A stretch of DNA of 10,285 bases from Isohypsibius dastychi (taxonomy: Eukaryota; Tardigrada; Eutardigrada; Parachela; Isohypsibiidae), in contig JAQIWT010001574.1 of the NCBI GenBank assembly GCA_034696485.1, positions 1 to 10,285 of the forward strand, read 5' to 3'. Position numbers and translations under genes: made by a program. Below are positions 1-8,947 of this stretch, in pieces; position 1 is the stretch's first letter; every line of letters starts with the position of its first letter. The notes beneath the pieces are model-generated. The model was not told the origin of the DNA, did no database searches, and worked only from the letters and a program-made list of their open reading frames with translations.

Positions 1-840
1 TCACCACAACAGCAAAGAGAAACACAAGAAAACAACAGTGGAAATTGTGCCGTAACTACCGATCTTGTTTGATTTGTTGCACATATCAACCTGACATAGA
101 CACACGCGTTGTCCTTCGTTATTTCGGCTACATGTTTGGTCGTTGGAGGGCGTTACATATTCTCGTCTTTTATCCAAGTAACATCCACGCCAAAGTTTTC
201 CTGAAAATGAATCCACTTAAATCTGAAGCTTTCCATCTTACAGTACACAAAAAATTCATAAATGATTTCGGTAGACTGATGAAACCGAAAAATCCATGTG
301 GTGTATTGCAAAATTAGTTTTGAATAGAGCCATATTAGGTCACAAAGTTTTGTTCCGCTTTCCCGGCATTTTATAAATTAATCCGTGATGGTGGTTCATG
401 ATATGAAAAAAGTCTACATCAGTAGTATTCATTCAATCTGTTACTTTTTATATTCTAATCGCAAGTGTTACCACATTATTGCCAGTTGTTCAGCACAGTT
501 CCTTAGAACAAATGAGGGGAGGAGAACTTCAAAACTTACCATCGTTTTGATAAATCACTGCACATGAGTTTTCCGACAGAACACAGTTTTCGATGAACCC
601 GTTCCGACAATCGAGGTTATGCATACACTTGCTGGAAAGGTCTTCACAACTTTGATCTTTATTGCTACTGCAACTGTAGCATCTGAGGCCATCAACTGTA
701 CGACAACACACAAAAATCATTTGTTGTGAATTAAAGTCATTTTTGTTTTGCACCGAGATCTCACCTTTGGAAAATGCACCAATAAAAAACAATGCAAGGT
801 AAATCCGTACATAGATGCGGGTCCACGGTGGTAATTCCAT
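1..840 (-). CDS. Secreted Ly6/uPAR-domain protein A (quiver/sleepless-like), 3 exons, 143 residues
   Basis: Exons, in transcript order, are 840-766/765, 695-540 and 200-1; that is 76, 156 and 200 bases including the TGA stop at 3-1. Donors are GTGAGA and GTAAGT, acceptors GTACAG and TTTCAG, and both introns are phase 1. The product opens with a hydrophobic signal peptide (about residues 10-24, RIYLALFFIGAFSK at its end). It continues into a Ly6 fold starting LRCYSC and ending in RGC, a C-x-C pair and DMCN, the usual end of this family. A hydrophobic C-terminal tail (STVVFLCFSLLLW) suggests GPI anchoring. An N-K-S sequon lies just after the last cysteine. The mature part has 12 cysteines rather than the common 10. 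Family members act outside the cell, often as membrane-tethered modulators of channels or receptors; the partner here is unknown. The quiver/sleepless affinity is a pattern judgement, not an alignment. Confidence 0.88.
201..539 (-). other. Intron 2 of Ly6 gene A
   Basis: This is a 339-base phase-1 intron, by far the longest in either Ly6 gene. It runs from the GTAAGT donor at 539 to the TTTCAG acceptor ending at 201. Open stretches on both strands are short and resemble no protein I know. I see nothing else in it. Confidence 0.85.
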
Positions 841-1362
841 TGTAGCAGACTTTGTTTGTTCTCAAACGAAGGACCAAATAACATACGCGTGAATGTGGCT
901 GGGACAAGATAGAAAAAAAACTTAGCGGAATTTTTGAATTGGTCGTTTCTTAAAATAGAAGTTAGCTTCGCTTAACCTTCTTGATCCCCAGCTGCTTGCT
1001 TTCGTAACATTTTTTACTTCAAAATGACTTGGTGTATCAGACGAGCTTGATCCACCACAACTGCCGAAATAGTTTTTCATGTGTCTCCGCATGCTGGTTC
1101 TCTTTCCGGCCTGATCTTAGGCCGAATCTTCGATATTGATTTTTACGCCAAGTAACTTTACAGTTTTCTAGCGGTACTCATAGGCTGACGGAATTATTTA
1201 AACGTGCTTCATAATCAAGATGAACCGGTTCTACTGGAAATATTTTTCGACCACAAATTGTTGGGCGGCTCAAATTTATCAGGCTGGTTTTTATGGATGA
1301 CATAACGGAACCAGATCACCAAAAAAACGTTAGCAGAAAATCACTGAAAAACCAAACCACTT
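841..1362. other. Spacer between the two Ly6 genes
   Basis: No reading frame here is convincing. On the minus strand it should hold the 3' UTR of Ly6 gene B (just below 1363) and the promoter and leader of Ly6 gene A (just above 840). I find no canonical AATAAA on the minus strand. Only variant hexamers such as CATAAA (about 1291-1296) and GATAAA (about 1275-1280) are present, so the poly(A) site of gene B is unresolved. Confidence 0.6.
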
Positions 1363-1969
1363 TCATTCACACGAATACACATACTCTATACCAATTATTC
1401 CCGTTAAGTAACAGTAAATAAATGTGAACACGGAAACCACAATAAATACTGGAAAGTTTGGAGAAAAATCAGGTGCAGTATTGCAATGGTCCGAATCACA
1501 AGAACACGCCATTATTCCATTTTGCGCTCGACAGCCGACCTCTGTTGTGATCAAGGAAGCACAACCTCGGGTTGTTTTATCTAATATCACAAAATATTCT
1601 CAAGTATTTCTCTGATTTATTTTAAGCAACAATATTCATCCATATTATAAAATTTGTATTTTTACTTGGGTACTCGACTGTTTTTGCGCACAACGAGGCT
1701 CCCGGCAAGCCCGAGCAGTCAATGAGGTAATCATTCAGATACTCCAGTCTTGATGATTTGCAATTTCCCTGGATGTCGCTTGAACATTGGAAGCAATAAA
1801 TACCGAGAACTGCAACATCACCGTGAGATTATTAACAGAAATACTGAATACTTTCACTTGATAAAAAATGTTAAAAAATAAATAAGCACGCACCTTCTTT
1901 TGACCAAATTACAATCAGCGAAATCGAGATCATGATTCCAGATGAAAAAGCTGTCCAAGACCGCATCAT
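1363..1969 (-). CDS. Secreted Ly6/uPAR-domain protein B (quiver/sleepless-like), 3 exons, 145 residues
   Basis: Exons in transcript order are 1969-1894, 1809-1666 and 1580-1363 (76, 144 and 218 bases with stop). Donors are GTGCGT and GTAAAA, acceptors TTGCAG and ATTAG, and both introns are phase 1. Two ATGs lie in tandem at 1969 and 1966; I use the first, and either gives the same signal peptide (MISISLIVIW core). The mature domain starts near GIYCFQCSS and has exactly 10 cysteines, including RGC and C-S-C ahead of DHCN, the canonical Ly6 count. The codon for the Asn of an N-K-T sequon is split across the second splice junction. The C-terminal hydrophobic stretch (FPVFIVVSVFTFIYCYL) is followed by about 15 further residues ending YSCE. 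That is unusual for a GPI signal, so a transmembrane anchor is possible. Expected outside the cell at the plasma membrane; partner unknown. Exon plan and phases match the neighbour at 1-840, supporting tandem duplication. Confidence 0.88.
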
Positions 1970-2361
1970 GACAAATATCAATTATTGAAGGTCACGGAAT
2001 AGTTGGGTCAATCATATTTTGCTGACCAGAATAACTCGAAACAGGTGATTAACAGAAATAGAAAACTTGCCCAAAAAGCTTGTGATCGAGCTCGGATCGC
2101 CGACTTTGGCCAGCTCGGCCCTCACGAACATCTGTGGCCTTCACTGGCCTGCACAAAGAAACGATGAGCAAACAAATATTCCATCAGTTGTGTTGTTCCA
2201 ACCTCACAAGTGTTTCTCGTTCCACACTGTACATGAAGCTTCAGATTACCTGTTGAATAACCGGCCATAACGTGATTTGCGGCCGGTGGGGAGCTGGGGT
2301 CGGCCTGAAATCCACTATTTTTGTTACTTCCGGTCATTCACAGACATAACTTGTGCGAAAC
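1970..2361. other. Spacer between the formin 3' end and Ly6 gene B
   Basis: This 392-base stretch separates the formin poly(A) signal from the start of Ly6 gene B and should contain the Ly6 B leader and promoter. It has a locally GC-rich part (about 2085-2300). One exon-like piece on the minus strand lies at about 2252-2306, with an acceptor TTTCAG before it and CAG/GTAATC after it. It could be an untranslated exon of Ly6 B, but it shows no recognisable protein. No other feature is evident. Confidence 0.5.
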
Positions 2362-2367
2362 TTTATT
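2362..2367 (-). terminator. Poly(A) signal AATAAA of the formin gene
   Basis: The minus strand reads AATAAA here, about 335 bases after the formin stop codon. A T/G-rich stretch (TTATGTCTGTG) follows within 30 bases, as expected for a downstream element. No earlier AATAAA occurs after the stop. Confidence 0.7.
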
Positions 2368-2701
2368 GACACAAGAGTATCGTTATTTCAACCATGATAA
2401 AAAAGCGAAGATAAAACACAACTGCTCATCAAATGTAAAATCTATAAAACGACAAGACAGACACCATCGGTCTTCTAAAGTGCATTGCCAATAATGTACA
2501 ACTCTCCAAGAGCGCGCCAAAAAAATGAACTTTTCAAATTGAGGAATAACGGTGCAAGCGAAGCTAAATAGCGATGAGCAAACAAGCAAGTAATAACGCG
2601 CGTTTTGTCAAAAGTCAGAAAGGGGCAAGGCACAGAAAAAAATTCATGTTAATCACAAATGACCGGATCACAACATACCGACCCGAGATTCCAGTGTTCA
2701 A
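2368..2701 (-). other. Predicted 3' UTR of the formin gene
   Basis: This is the stretch between the TGA at 2704-2702 and the first AATAAA. Minus-strand frames here give only short open stretches without family resemblance, consistent with untranslated sequence. I saw no splice pair that would extend the coding region. Confidence 0.6.
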
Positions 2702-3052
2702 TCAGTGATTGTTCATATCTACTTCATCCAGCTTGAGAGTTCGGGTTCTTCTGAGAGATTTCCGGTTGAGTACGCGAGATGGTTTCTTCTTATCCGCCGC
2801 TCGGTCAGCTGGAGTTTTGCGACTTCCGGTGGCCGATTTGACTAGACTTTCCAGCATGGCATCCTCCTCATCCGTATCATCACTACCTCCAGTGGCCTTG
2901 GCAGCCGGCTCATAGGCTTGACGAGTTCGCACTTTGACACCGTGAGTGTTGGCTACCTTTCCGTCGTTGTTAGAACCGTTTTTCAACAGAGACTGTAAGG
3001 CCCTGTCATCGGGATGGTCTGGTTTGGGCGAAGGCGAACTGAAATTCTCGGT
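2702..3052 (-). other. FHOD exon 16: C-terminal tail with autoregulatory DAD (residues 1140-1255)
   Basis: The last exon follows acceptor TGTTTCAG and runs to TGA. A disordered stretch is followed by [14 protein letters not shown] (about 1200-1213), the amphipathic half of the DAD. A basic patch follows, [15 protein letters not shown] (about 1230-1244). In vertebrate FHOD1 this patch carries three ROCK phosphorylation sites that release autoinhibition. Ser1231, Ser1238 and Thr1242 here are the matching candidates. Confidence 0.9.
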
Positions 3053-6000
3053 CTGAAACATAAACAATTACGAGTTAAAAACGAAAATACAACAGCCAAT
3101 TAAAAGATTAGATGTAAACAAAAAAAATTAAACGATTACAATTACAGTTCTATATTGAATCCAAAAACGTATTTTTCAAATATTAAAAACACATGAATAT
3201 TTATACATATATCTTCTAACTATTATGAATATACATATACACATTATATATTGAAATACCTCCGTGATCAGTTTTCCTCGAGTTCGTTTGCGTTCCTTAT
3301 ACTTGATCTTCTTTTGGCTCTGCTGCTGTAGCCGTTCTCTAGTCGTCCGATATTCCAACGCAAATTCGCTTATGATACGGCAAAACTGGTTCGGCTTCGT
3401 TTCTTTTGACTGTGAAACCGGCAATCCCATCCACAAAAGAAACTTATGGTATCTGAAAGATCAAGCTTAAATACAATATTTTGTGACCAGCTCAAAGTCG
3501 TGACTTACCGGTTCATAACTCGAGTGTGCACAATCTTCAAAACGATGATTCTTTCTGCGCAATCCGTAAGAAACTGAGTGATTCTGTAGAAAGAACTCAT
3601 GAATATTAAATCACCGCTGTAATAAATACCCTTACTTCTGCTTCATGTCAGTTGCGTCATGTTTGGCAACAGCTTTCAAATGATCCCAAGACGCTTTGCA
3701 GTCATTTTCCATTTTATCCAGATTGGTCTTCAATTCGTCGAAGTCGACTTTTGCGGCTCGTGAGAATTCACCGATTTCCGAGTAAAGGTCAGTCGATTGC
3801 GGAAATTTCTCCTGGACCATTTCGCAAATATGATGCATCAAACTCTGCTTGTTAACCGTATCTTTCACTTCCGGTACTTTCTGCAGAAACTCGATCTGGA
3901 AACCTTTAGCTTCCACGCCATTCAGAAAATTTCCGACAGCCAGAAGCGTTCCCAGGATGACTTTGAAGGTAGTGTTCTTTTTCAGCTTCTCCATTCCAGT
4001 CTTCAGATCAAGTAATGGTTCCGCGACTTCTTTCTCAAGAATCTGGTAGTCCAGTTGAAACAGCCACAGTTTCAATCTCGGAACAAGCTCGCTGATCGAC
4101 GCCAAAGTAATCAAGAACTGTTCCGCAGAAGCCAGTGGCAGATCAGGGTTCGCCATCTGAGCTTCGAGGATTTTTGTCTTTTCTTCCTCAGTTGGGAGTA
4201 ATCCAGTAAGAATTTTCTAGAGAAATAACTGTTAGGAATTATTCAGATGTAATATTATCGATCAAACCTCAATGCCTTCTTTGCTCATAATAGAGCTGTC
4301 CATTTTCAAAACTGCTGTTTTAATGGTTCTAGAAGGTGGAAGCTTGGTTAACGCAATGTTGATAGCGTTTGACCGCTTAGTGTCCAGAACGACCACATCC
4401 TTGGCTTTCGCTTTATCCGTCTGAGCCTGCATATAAAACGGTCAAAAAATAAAATTATTCACACCAAAAAACTAAATATTATTTGAAAGATTAAAAAACT
4501 ATTATGAAGAAATTAATGAGAATGTTTGTTAAACATAAATATTGACACCGGTTAAAAAACAAAAAAATGTATTTATTTTAAAACAGTGCTGTGTTAGAAA
4601 ACTCACCTCGATCTGTTAGGAACAAAAAATATCGGTGAGTAATCAGTTGAACATGGACGTGGGACAGTGAGGAACAAAAATGGTTAAAAACAATAACACA
4701 TCAGCGGAGAAAGCACCTACCTTCGGAGCGTCTTTATGCTTAGCTTCGAACAAAACCTCCAGTTTGCTCTTATCAATCGGAACAGGCGCGACATTATCCC
4801 AAATGGTTCCTTCCTTCGCAACAACCGGCGGTAAAGGCTGGTTAGCTTTGAGTTCCTTCCAGAACACTTTCACCGTTTTCGATTTAACCGGACCAGCTGC
4901 CTTCCCATTCATCAATGGTGACGTTTTTCCACTTCCGGGTGGACCAGGTGGAGGTGGTGGCCCAAGTCCAGGTGGAGGTGGTGGCCCGAATCCCGGAGGT
5001 GGTGGCGGACCGAAACCGGGTGGTGGGGGTGGTCCCCCTGGCGGAGGTGGGGGACCAAATCCAGGAGGTGGGGGCGGCCCACCCGCACCACCACCCATCA
5101 TCATCATCGGCTGGGGTGCCAATACATCGATATCATCCACAGCCATCAGGTCAGTGAAATCCATTTCTTCAAGTCGAAGAGGTCTTTTGAACGACCTTTC
5201 AAATTCCTCCCATCTCAAATCTGTTTCCGACTTGCTCGCTGGGGTCGGTGAAGCCGGAGTGGCAGTCGGTCCTGGCTGATCGGTTTTCGATAAACCTCGG
5301 TTGAACTGCGCTTTTGCAATCGCACCAGCAAGTTGGTTAGCCTGCGCCTTCATCTGATTCGGTTCCGGTATTTCCGGTGTAGTTCCAAGTTTGGCTTTCG
5401 CCAATTTATCAGCCAAGGAGCCAGCAGCCGGTGCGGATGGAGTCGATGGTGGAGATGATGGAACTGGGAATTTGATGGGCGACATACTGGCAGGTGGGCC
5501 TGGTGGTGTTGGGGATGTCGCTGGTTTGTCCGTCGAATACATCATTCCCATAGCCCAGTTCTTCTTGTCGTTAAGCAGTGATCCGCGACGGCCATTATCC
5601 GGTTCGGGTTCTTCCGTCTTGGTAACCTTTGTAGATAGTCCAGGTGGCGCTGGGCGGGCAAATGGTGAGGCTGGGGACTTGGCAGGCTCAGCGGGTTTCG
5701 GCTCACCGTAACGACGTGGTCCGGCTGGAATCAGAATATATCAGATCATCAACGGCATCCATTTTTACAGAGCTCCATTTTAAGACTTATAATTCACTAT
5801 TAAATTTGCGTTGTTAAAAAAGTAATACGACCGAACCGAATTCCATAATGTTGTTCGAAACAGAGTGGTTGCCAAGTTTCTAACCTCGCGCGGAATCCGT
5901 TGTTGTTGTTCCATTGTTGATCTGGTTAGCTGTCGTATTATAATCCGTAGCAGAAGATTTCGGACTGTATGCTGATGCAGCAGAGGATACCGAGGAATTC

Positions 6001-8947
6001 GAATCATTACGCTGTGCGCCACCACGATTCGGGGAGGGAGTTGTGAGGTAGTTTCGACGGCCTTCTTCCGGATTAGCATAAGGCGACTCGGCACGTTTCC
6101 GCAAGGTTGACGATGGCGACGGCGCCGCTGCAGGTTGCGGCTGGAGAAATGATAATGGCTTGACTCCGTTCTGCGAGCGTGGCGCTTCCGATTCTTGACC
6201 GCCACCGTGACGGCGACTCTTTCGCTCTTCACCGGATTTCTTTGTCCGAGGCAGCTGGCGAACGTTTGTGTGATCGGGTAATGCGTTTTCTATACCATCT
6301 TGATGCTTCAACACAGCCTGGATATAATTTTGAACAGTCAATAAAAGTGGAAAAAATTAATCGTTAGAAAAATTGTTTGCTCAATTCCTTCAAAACAACT
6401 CGTTCAACGTACGTTATAAACGTCAACTTGCTGCAACAGCTCAGCATCTGATGTCTTCCTTTTTTGCATCGCCTCGCACGCATCCATCATTCCCAGCTGC
6501 TCCAAAGAGTCCACCACATCATAAAACGTATCCTGATCTGGAATGCCTTGCACAGTCTGCAAAAAAAACGTTTTTTAATGTATTTCCAAAAAACAGCTGA
6601 AAAAGTCTTACCATGTTAATCAATGTCATGGTGAAAACCAATAATTCCGGGTCATTTGGATCCTTTTCATTCAAGATCTTCATAACATTCGACCAGGGTT
6701 TTTCACGGTTGTTTCTGTCGACACTTTCAATGGCCTCAACTAGCAGCTCGCAATTCGACTCGGCATATTCCACAAAAACGAGCAGCAATTTCAGTGCTGT
6801 TTTCTGAACTAATCGGTACTACAAAATCGAAAAAATTCCAAAGGTCATTACCATACAAAAGAGTTATTACACAAGTACTCTAATCGAACCTTTGAGCCGA
6901 GGAGTGTGTACAACCATTTGACTGTGTCGTTGTGTTGAATGACTCCATTCATCCCATCAACGTACAACATCACTTGACCAAGAGCTGCAAACGTAACCAC
7001 TGAGGTCCACACGAGCCAGTTTCAAATTCGTTATAAATGCTGACAAACCTCGAAGAATGTAGTTTTGATAATTGTGGTCCGCCTCACTTCCGACTTTCAT
7101 GAGGCAGTCCAGACCATCGTGTGTTACAAATTCATGGACAAGATCTTTGTCATCCTGTCAGAATTTGCAAGATTAATAAAATCTGGCTCAACTGATACAA
7201 CGGATGTCAGTAATGATGATATAATAATATTTTATAATAATATTATTTTAAAAAAACTGGTTTTAATGATAATGATATATCATAGAATTTATTAACAGAA
7301 CTTGTTGCTTCACCTGAAATATTTGCTTGAGCGAGAACAGCGCCCTCCTCAGCTCTCTTCCGTCAGCATGAATCAGTTTTTCTGCAAAAGAAAACATGGA
7401 AAAATGTTCAGTGGGATGATGATCCTTATGAATCAATGTCTTCAACTGTTGCTGTAAATAAACACATGACAGCCGAGATTTACGTCACAAAACAACATCT
7501 GGTGATGGTAAGAATAGAGAGCAAGAAGATTGTTTACGAGAAAAGTGTAGCTGTAAATAACAAATCAGCTCAGAATTAGCTGCACTGGCGTAATGAACTT
7601 CGCATCGCGAACAACTGTCCGGTAATTTGAAACGCTGGGAAACTCACCAATAATCGTGTGAACCCGGACGGTCAAGGAGGTTCGAAGCAGAAGAGCATTC
7701 CGGCGACTGCAACAACAACACCAATTAAGAGCTGAATTAACACCGCATTAATTATTCAATCGTTCCACAAAAGCTATAGAGTTGGACACCGAAAATCGGA
7801 AAACGAAACGCATCACGGAGAAACAACTAAAAAAACTCACTTCGCAAAGAATCCGTCGAATTCTTCGCGCTGTTCATTTATGGTTGAATCGAGGTCCAGA
7901 TAAGAGGAATTTTCAAGCTGTCCGGTATCACTGTACCTCCATATTTGCAGCGCACAGTCATCAACCTGCAAAATATATTAAAATCAGTACGTATTTATTA
8001 TAATTTTCATTAAAATAAAAAAAACCACAATGCGTTGAAATCGAATGGCAATAGCCACATGTGTATTTATGTAAAATTTTCAGATCAAAAGTTTTAACTA
8101 ACTTGTGCAATATACGAATTCAAAAATCACTGTGAAAACTCCTAATTCTTTTCACAATTGTCTAATTCAAATTCGCCAGTGCGTTTGAGTGTTCTTGTCA
8201 AGTCGCCTGATTAATCACGTACTAGACAGACGACACCGGAAGCTAAAATAAAGCCCCACTATAAACCTGCATGAAATATTTGATCGTACTGCTCGTGAAG
8301 TTTACATTGGTTTAATTGGCACATCCTGCGAATCCATAACCTCGCAACCTTTGAAACTAAGCAAGAGACGCTACTTCATCCGTTGGCGTTCTAAATTCTT
8401 CAGCGTTTGACTTGTTTGTCCTTACGTCTGTGTAAGAGTGGCTGAGGCAGATGGCGAACCCATGCCAAGCAGCAGGAAAAAACGGCAGTGATATTTACGT
8501 GAGCCTGAAATTTGAGACTAAAAATACGCTGCACCACATCTTCGCTCGAGCTCGTCCTTAATAATCAAGCCTCTCTTTGACGAGGGATCCGTTTTGTAGA
8601 CACTACAAGTCAAACTATTGAACAGTCACAGAACCTCAACCTGAAAACCTGAGCTTGACGGAAAATGAATGTAATTTAAAAAAATTCACATGCTGGCTGC
8701 AAACTTCAGAAAAACGAAAACACCGAACTTTCCGTGGTCCACAATTTGTGGACCACAAATACCGAGTGAAAATCAGGATTCTTACTTTTTGAGGAGGTCT
8801 TAATAAACGGTGGACAGCGGCGATCTGATCGCCAAGCGGAACGGCTTCATCAAAAGAGAAATTTGGCGGTCTCGTTGGCTCGGGATATTGAGTGCTTGAG
8901 AATGGATCAGTATCGTTCAAAAACTGGACTTTACAAACAAGCGTCAT
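2702..8947 (-). CDS. FHOD: FHOD-family formin, complete, 16 coding exons, 1255 residues
   Basis: FHOD formins nucleate, cap and bundle actin filaments in stress fibres and muscle. Coding exons in transcript order: 8947-8786, 7965-7841, 7706-7648, 7381-7314, 7154-7049, 6984-6890, 6818-6612, 6556-6413, 6317-5885, 5724-4721, 4612-4607, 4426-4268, 4216-3636, 3583-3509, 3452-3260, 3052-2702. All borders are GT-AG and all phases agree, totalling 3768 bases. The ATG at 8947 has an in-frame TAA at 8962-8960 with no acceptor between, which fixes the start. Domains: GBD about residues 1-115, FH3 116-340, Ser/Pro linker to about 680, FH1 683-729, FH2 about 748-1139, DAD 1200-1244. The start ([10 protein letters not shown]), FH2 and tail match vertebrate FHOD1/FHOD3 closely; FH2 looks nearer FHOD3. 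Length sits within the family range. Four donors begin GTT, a weaker form. Alternative exons cannot be excluded. Confidence 0.95.
3260..4426 (-). other. FHOD FH2 actin-assembly core (exons 12-15, residues 804-1139)
   Basis: These exons carry the FH2 domain that forms a head-to-tail dimer around the barbed end. Visible family motifs are [16 protein letters not shown] (about 814-829), [40 protein letters not shown] and the FH2 hallmark [10 protein letters not shown] (GNFLNG at 951-956). Further on are [57 protein letters not shown] and [19 protein letters not shown]. The tail is basic ([13 protein letters not shown]), as is common at the end of FHOD FH2. The three introns inside are only 51 to 56 bases. 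No key residue appears lost. Confidence 0.95.
4607..4612 (-). other. 6-base microexon in the FHOD FH2 coding region
   Basis: ATCGAG (Ile-Glu, residues 802-803) sits between a strong acceptor (TTTTTTGTTCCTAACAG) and a consensus donor (GTGAGT). It is phase 0 on both sides, so it may be included or skipped without a frame change. Its place is the flexible linker between the FH2 lasso and knob, a region of variable length among formins. Inclusion is inferred from splice-site quality only. Confidence 0.65.
4721..5724 (-). other. FHOD exon 10: linker, conserved acidic block, FH1 and start of FH2 (residues 467-801)
   Basis: This is the largest exon, 1004 bases. It opens with Pro/Ala-rich linker, then a Lys/Ala-rich helix-like part ([11 protein letters not shown]). 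Next comes a conserved-looking block before FH1 ([19 protein letters not shown], near residues 650-668) that has a counterpart upstream of FH1 in vertebrate FHODs. FH1 at residues 683-729 has six runs of five prolines split by GFG, GG, GFG, GFG, GLG and G; such runs bind profilin-actin. The FH2 lasso begins [11 protein letters not shown] and contains the Trp-dependent dimer contact typical of formins. The exon ends [11 protein letters not shown] before a GTAGGT donor in phase 0. Confidence 0.93.
4947..5087. repeat. Tandem 24-base repeat encoding FH1 polyproline units
   Basis: Six head-to-tail units, five of 24 bases and one of 21, follow the pattern GGNGGNGGNGGNGGNCC plus 7 bases on the plus strand. 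Read on the minus strand each gives PPPPPGFG or a close variant. The plus strand is rich in G-runs, so G-quadruplexes in the template strand are conceivable. The 21-base unit lacks one codon. Confidence 0.85.
5885..6317 (-). other. FHOD exon 9: basic and Ser-rich linker (residues 323-466)
   Basis: The exon starts [11 protein letters not shown], which aligns with the end of the FH3 region of other FHODs. It then becomes low complexity: a basic run ([17 protein letters not shown]), then Ser/Pro/Asn/Thr-rich sequence ending [11 protein letters not shown]. This part is expected to be disordered and poorly conserved. The donor is GTTAGA (phase 1), joining cleanly to the exon at 5724. A second frame also stays open across it but has no coding character. 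Confidence 0.85.
7966..8785 (-). other. Large first intron of the formin gene
   Basis: This is an 820-base phase-0 intron, from GTAAGA at 8785 to TTTTGCAG ending at 7966, several times longer than the other formin introns. First introns often carry enhancers or alternative first exons. I see no coding exon in it. Its one clear structure is the inverted repeat at 8734-8756. Confidence 0.85.
8734..8756. repeat. Perfect 11-base inverted repeat with one-base centre
   Basis: GTGGTCCACAA at 8734-8744 is mirrored exactly by TTGTGGACCAC at 8746-8756. It lies 30 bases inside intron 1, just after the exon 1 donor. In RNA the stem would be about 9 pairs around a 5-base loop. ACCACA, a Runx-type core, overlaps its right end at 8752-8757. 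Confidence 0.8.

Larger units (their letters stand above)
6318..8947 (-). other. FHOD N-terminal GBD and FH3 regulatory part (exons 1-8, residues 1-322)
   Basis: This half carries the GTPase-binding-like domain and the armadillo-type FH3 domain, which in FHOD proteins bind the C-terminal DAD to hold the formin inactive. Recognisable family stretches are [10 protein letters not shown] and [14 protein letters not shown] (exon 1), VDDCALQIW (exon 2), [13 protein letters not shown] (exon 3), [14 protein letters not shown] (exon 4), [15 protein letters not shown] and [11 protein letters not shown] (exon 5), and [15 protein letters not shown] (exon 6). Exon 7 gives [20 protein letters not shown] and exon 8 gives [19 protein letters not shown]. 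Small introns of 55 to 266 bases separate the exons, apart from the 820-base first intron. No key block of the family is missing. Confidence 0.93.

Noticed and set aside
2067-2270. 67-codon plus-strand open frame
   Set aside because: It begins at TTG, has no homologue I recognise and overlaps the presumed Ly6 B promoter.
2122-2337. Possible third Ly6 gene fragment on the minus strand
   Set aside because: Only three cysteines, in the wrong spacing, with no RGC, CxC or DxCN motif and no signal peptide.
1970-2361. Operon-like trans-spliced arrangement of the formin and Ly6 B
   Set aside because: The same-strand spacing is short, but about 390 bases separates the poly(A) signal from the next ATG. 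No spliced-leader acceptor stands out, and the gene functions are unrelated.
2162-2585. 14-base direct repeat CGATGAGCAAACAA at 2162-2175 and 2572-2585
   Set aside because: One shared 14-mer in a 10 kb window is within chance expectation and the flanks do not match.
4680-5279. Long plus-strand open frame, Gly/Pro-rich, 199 codons
   Set aside because: It is the reverse complement of the FH1 and linker coding exon. The glycine runs are the mirror of proline codons; there is no family resemblance of its own.
5780-6232. 150-codon minus-strand frame overlapping FHOD exon 9
   Set aside because: It is out of frame with the formin, runs through the exon 9 splice donor into the intron, and has an Arg/His-rich low-complexity composition typical of a shifted Ser/Pro-rich frame.
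7210-7262. AT-rich repeated AATAATATT words inside formin intron 4
   Set aside because: Simple AT-rich intron sequence; no defined hairpin or mobile-element ends.
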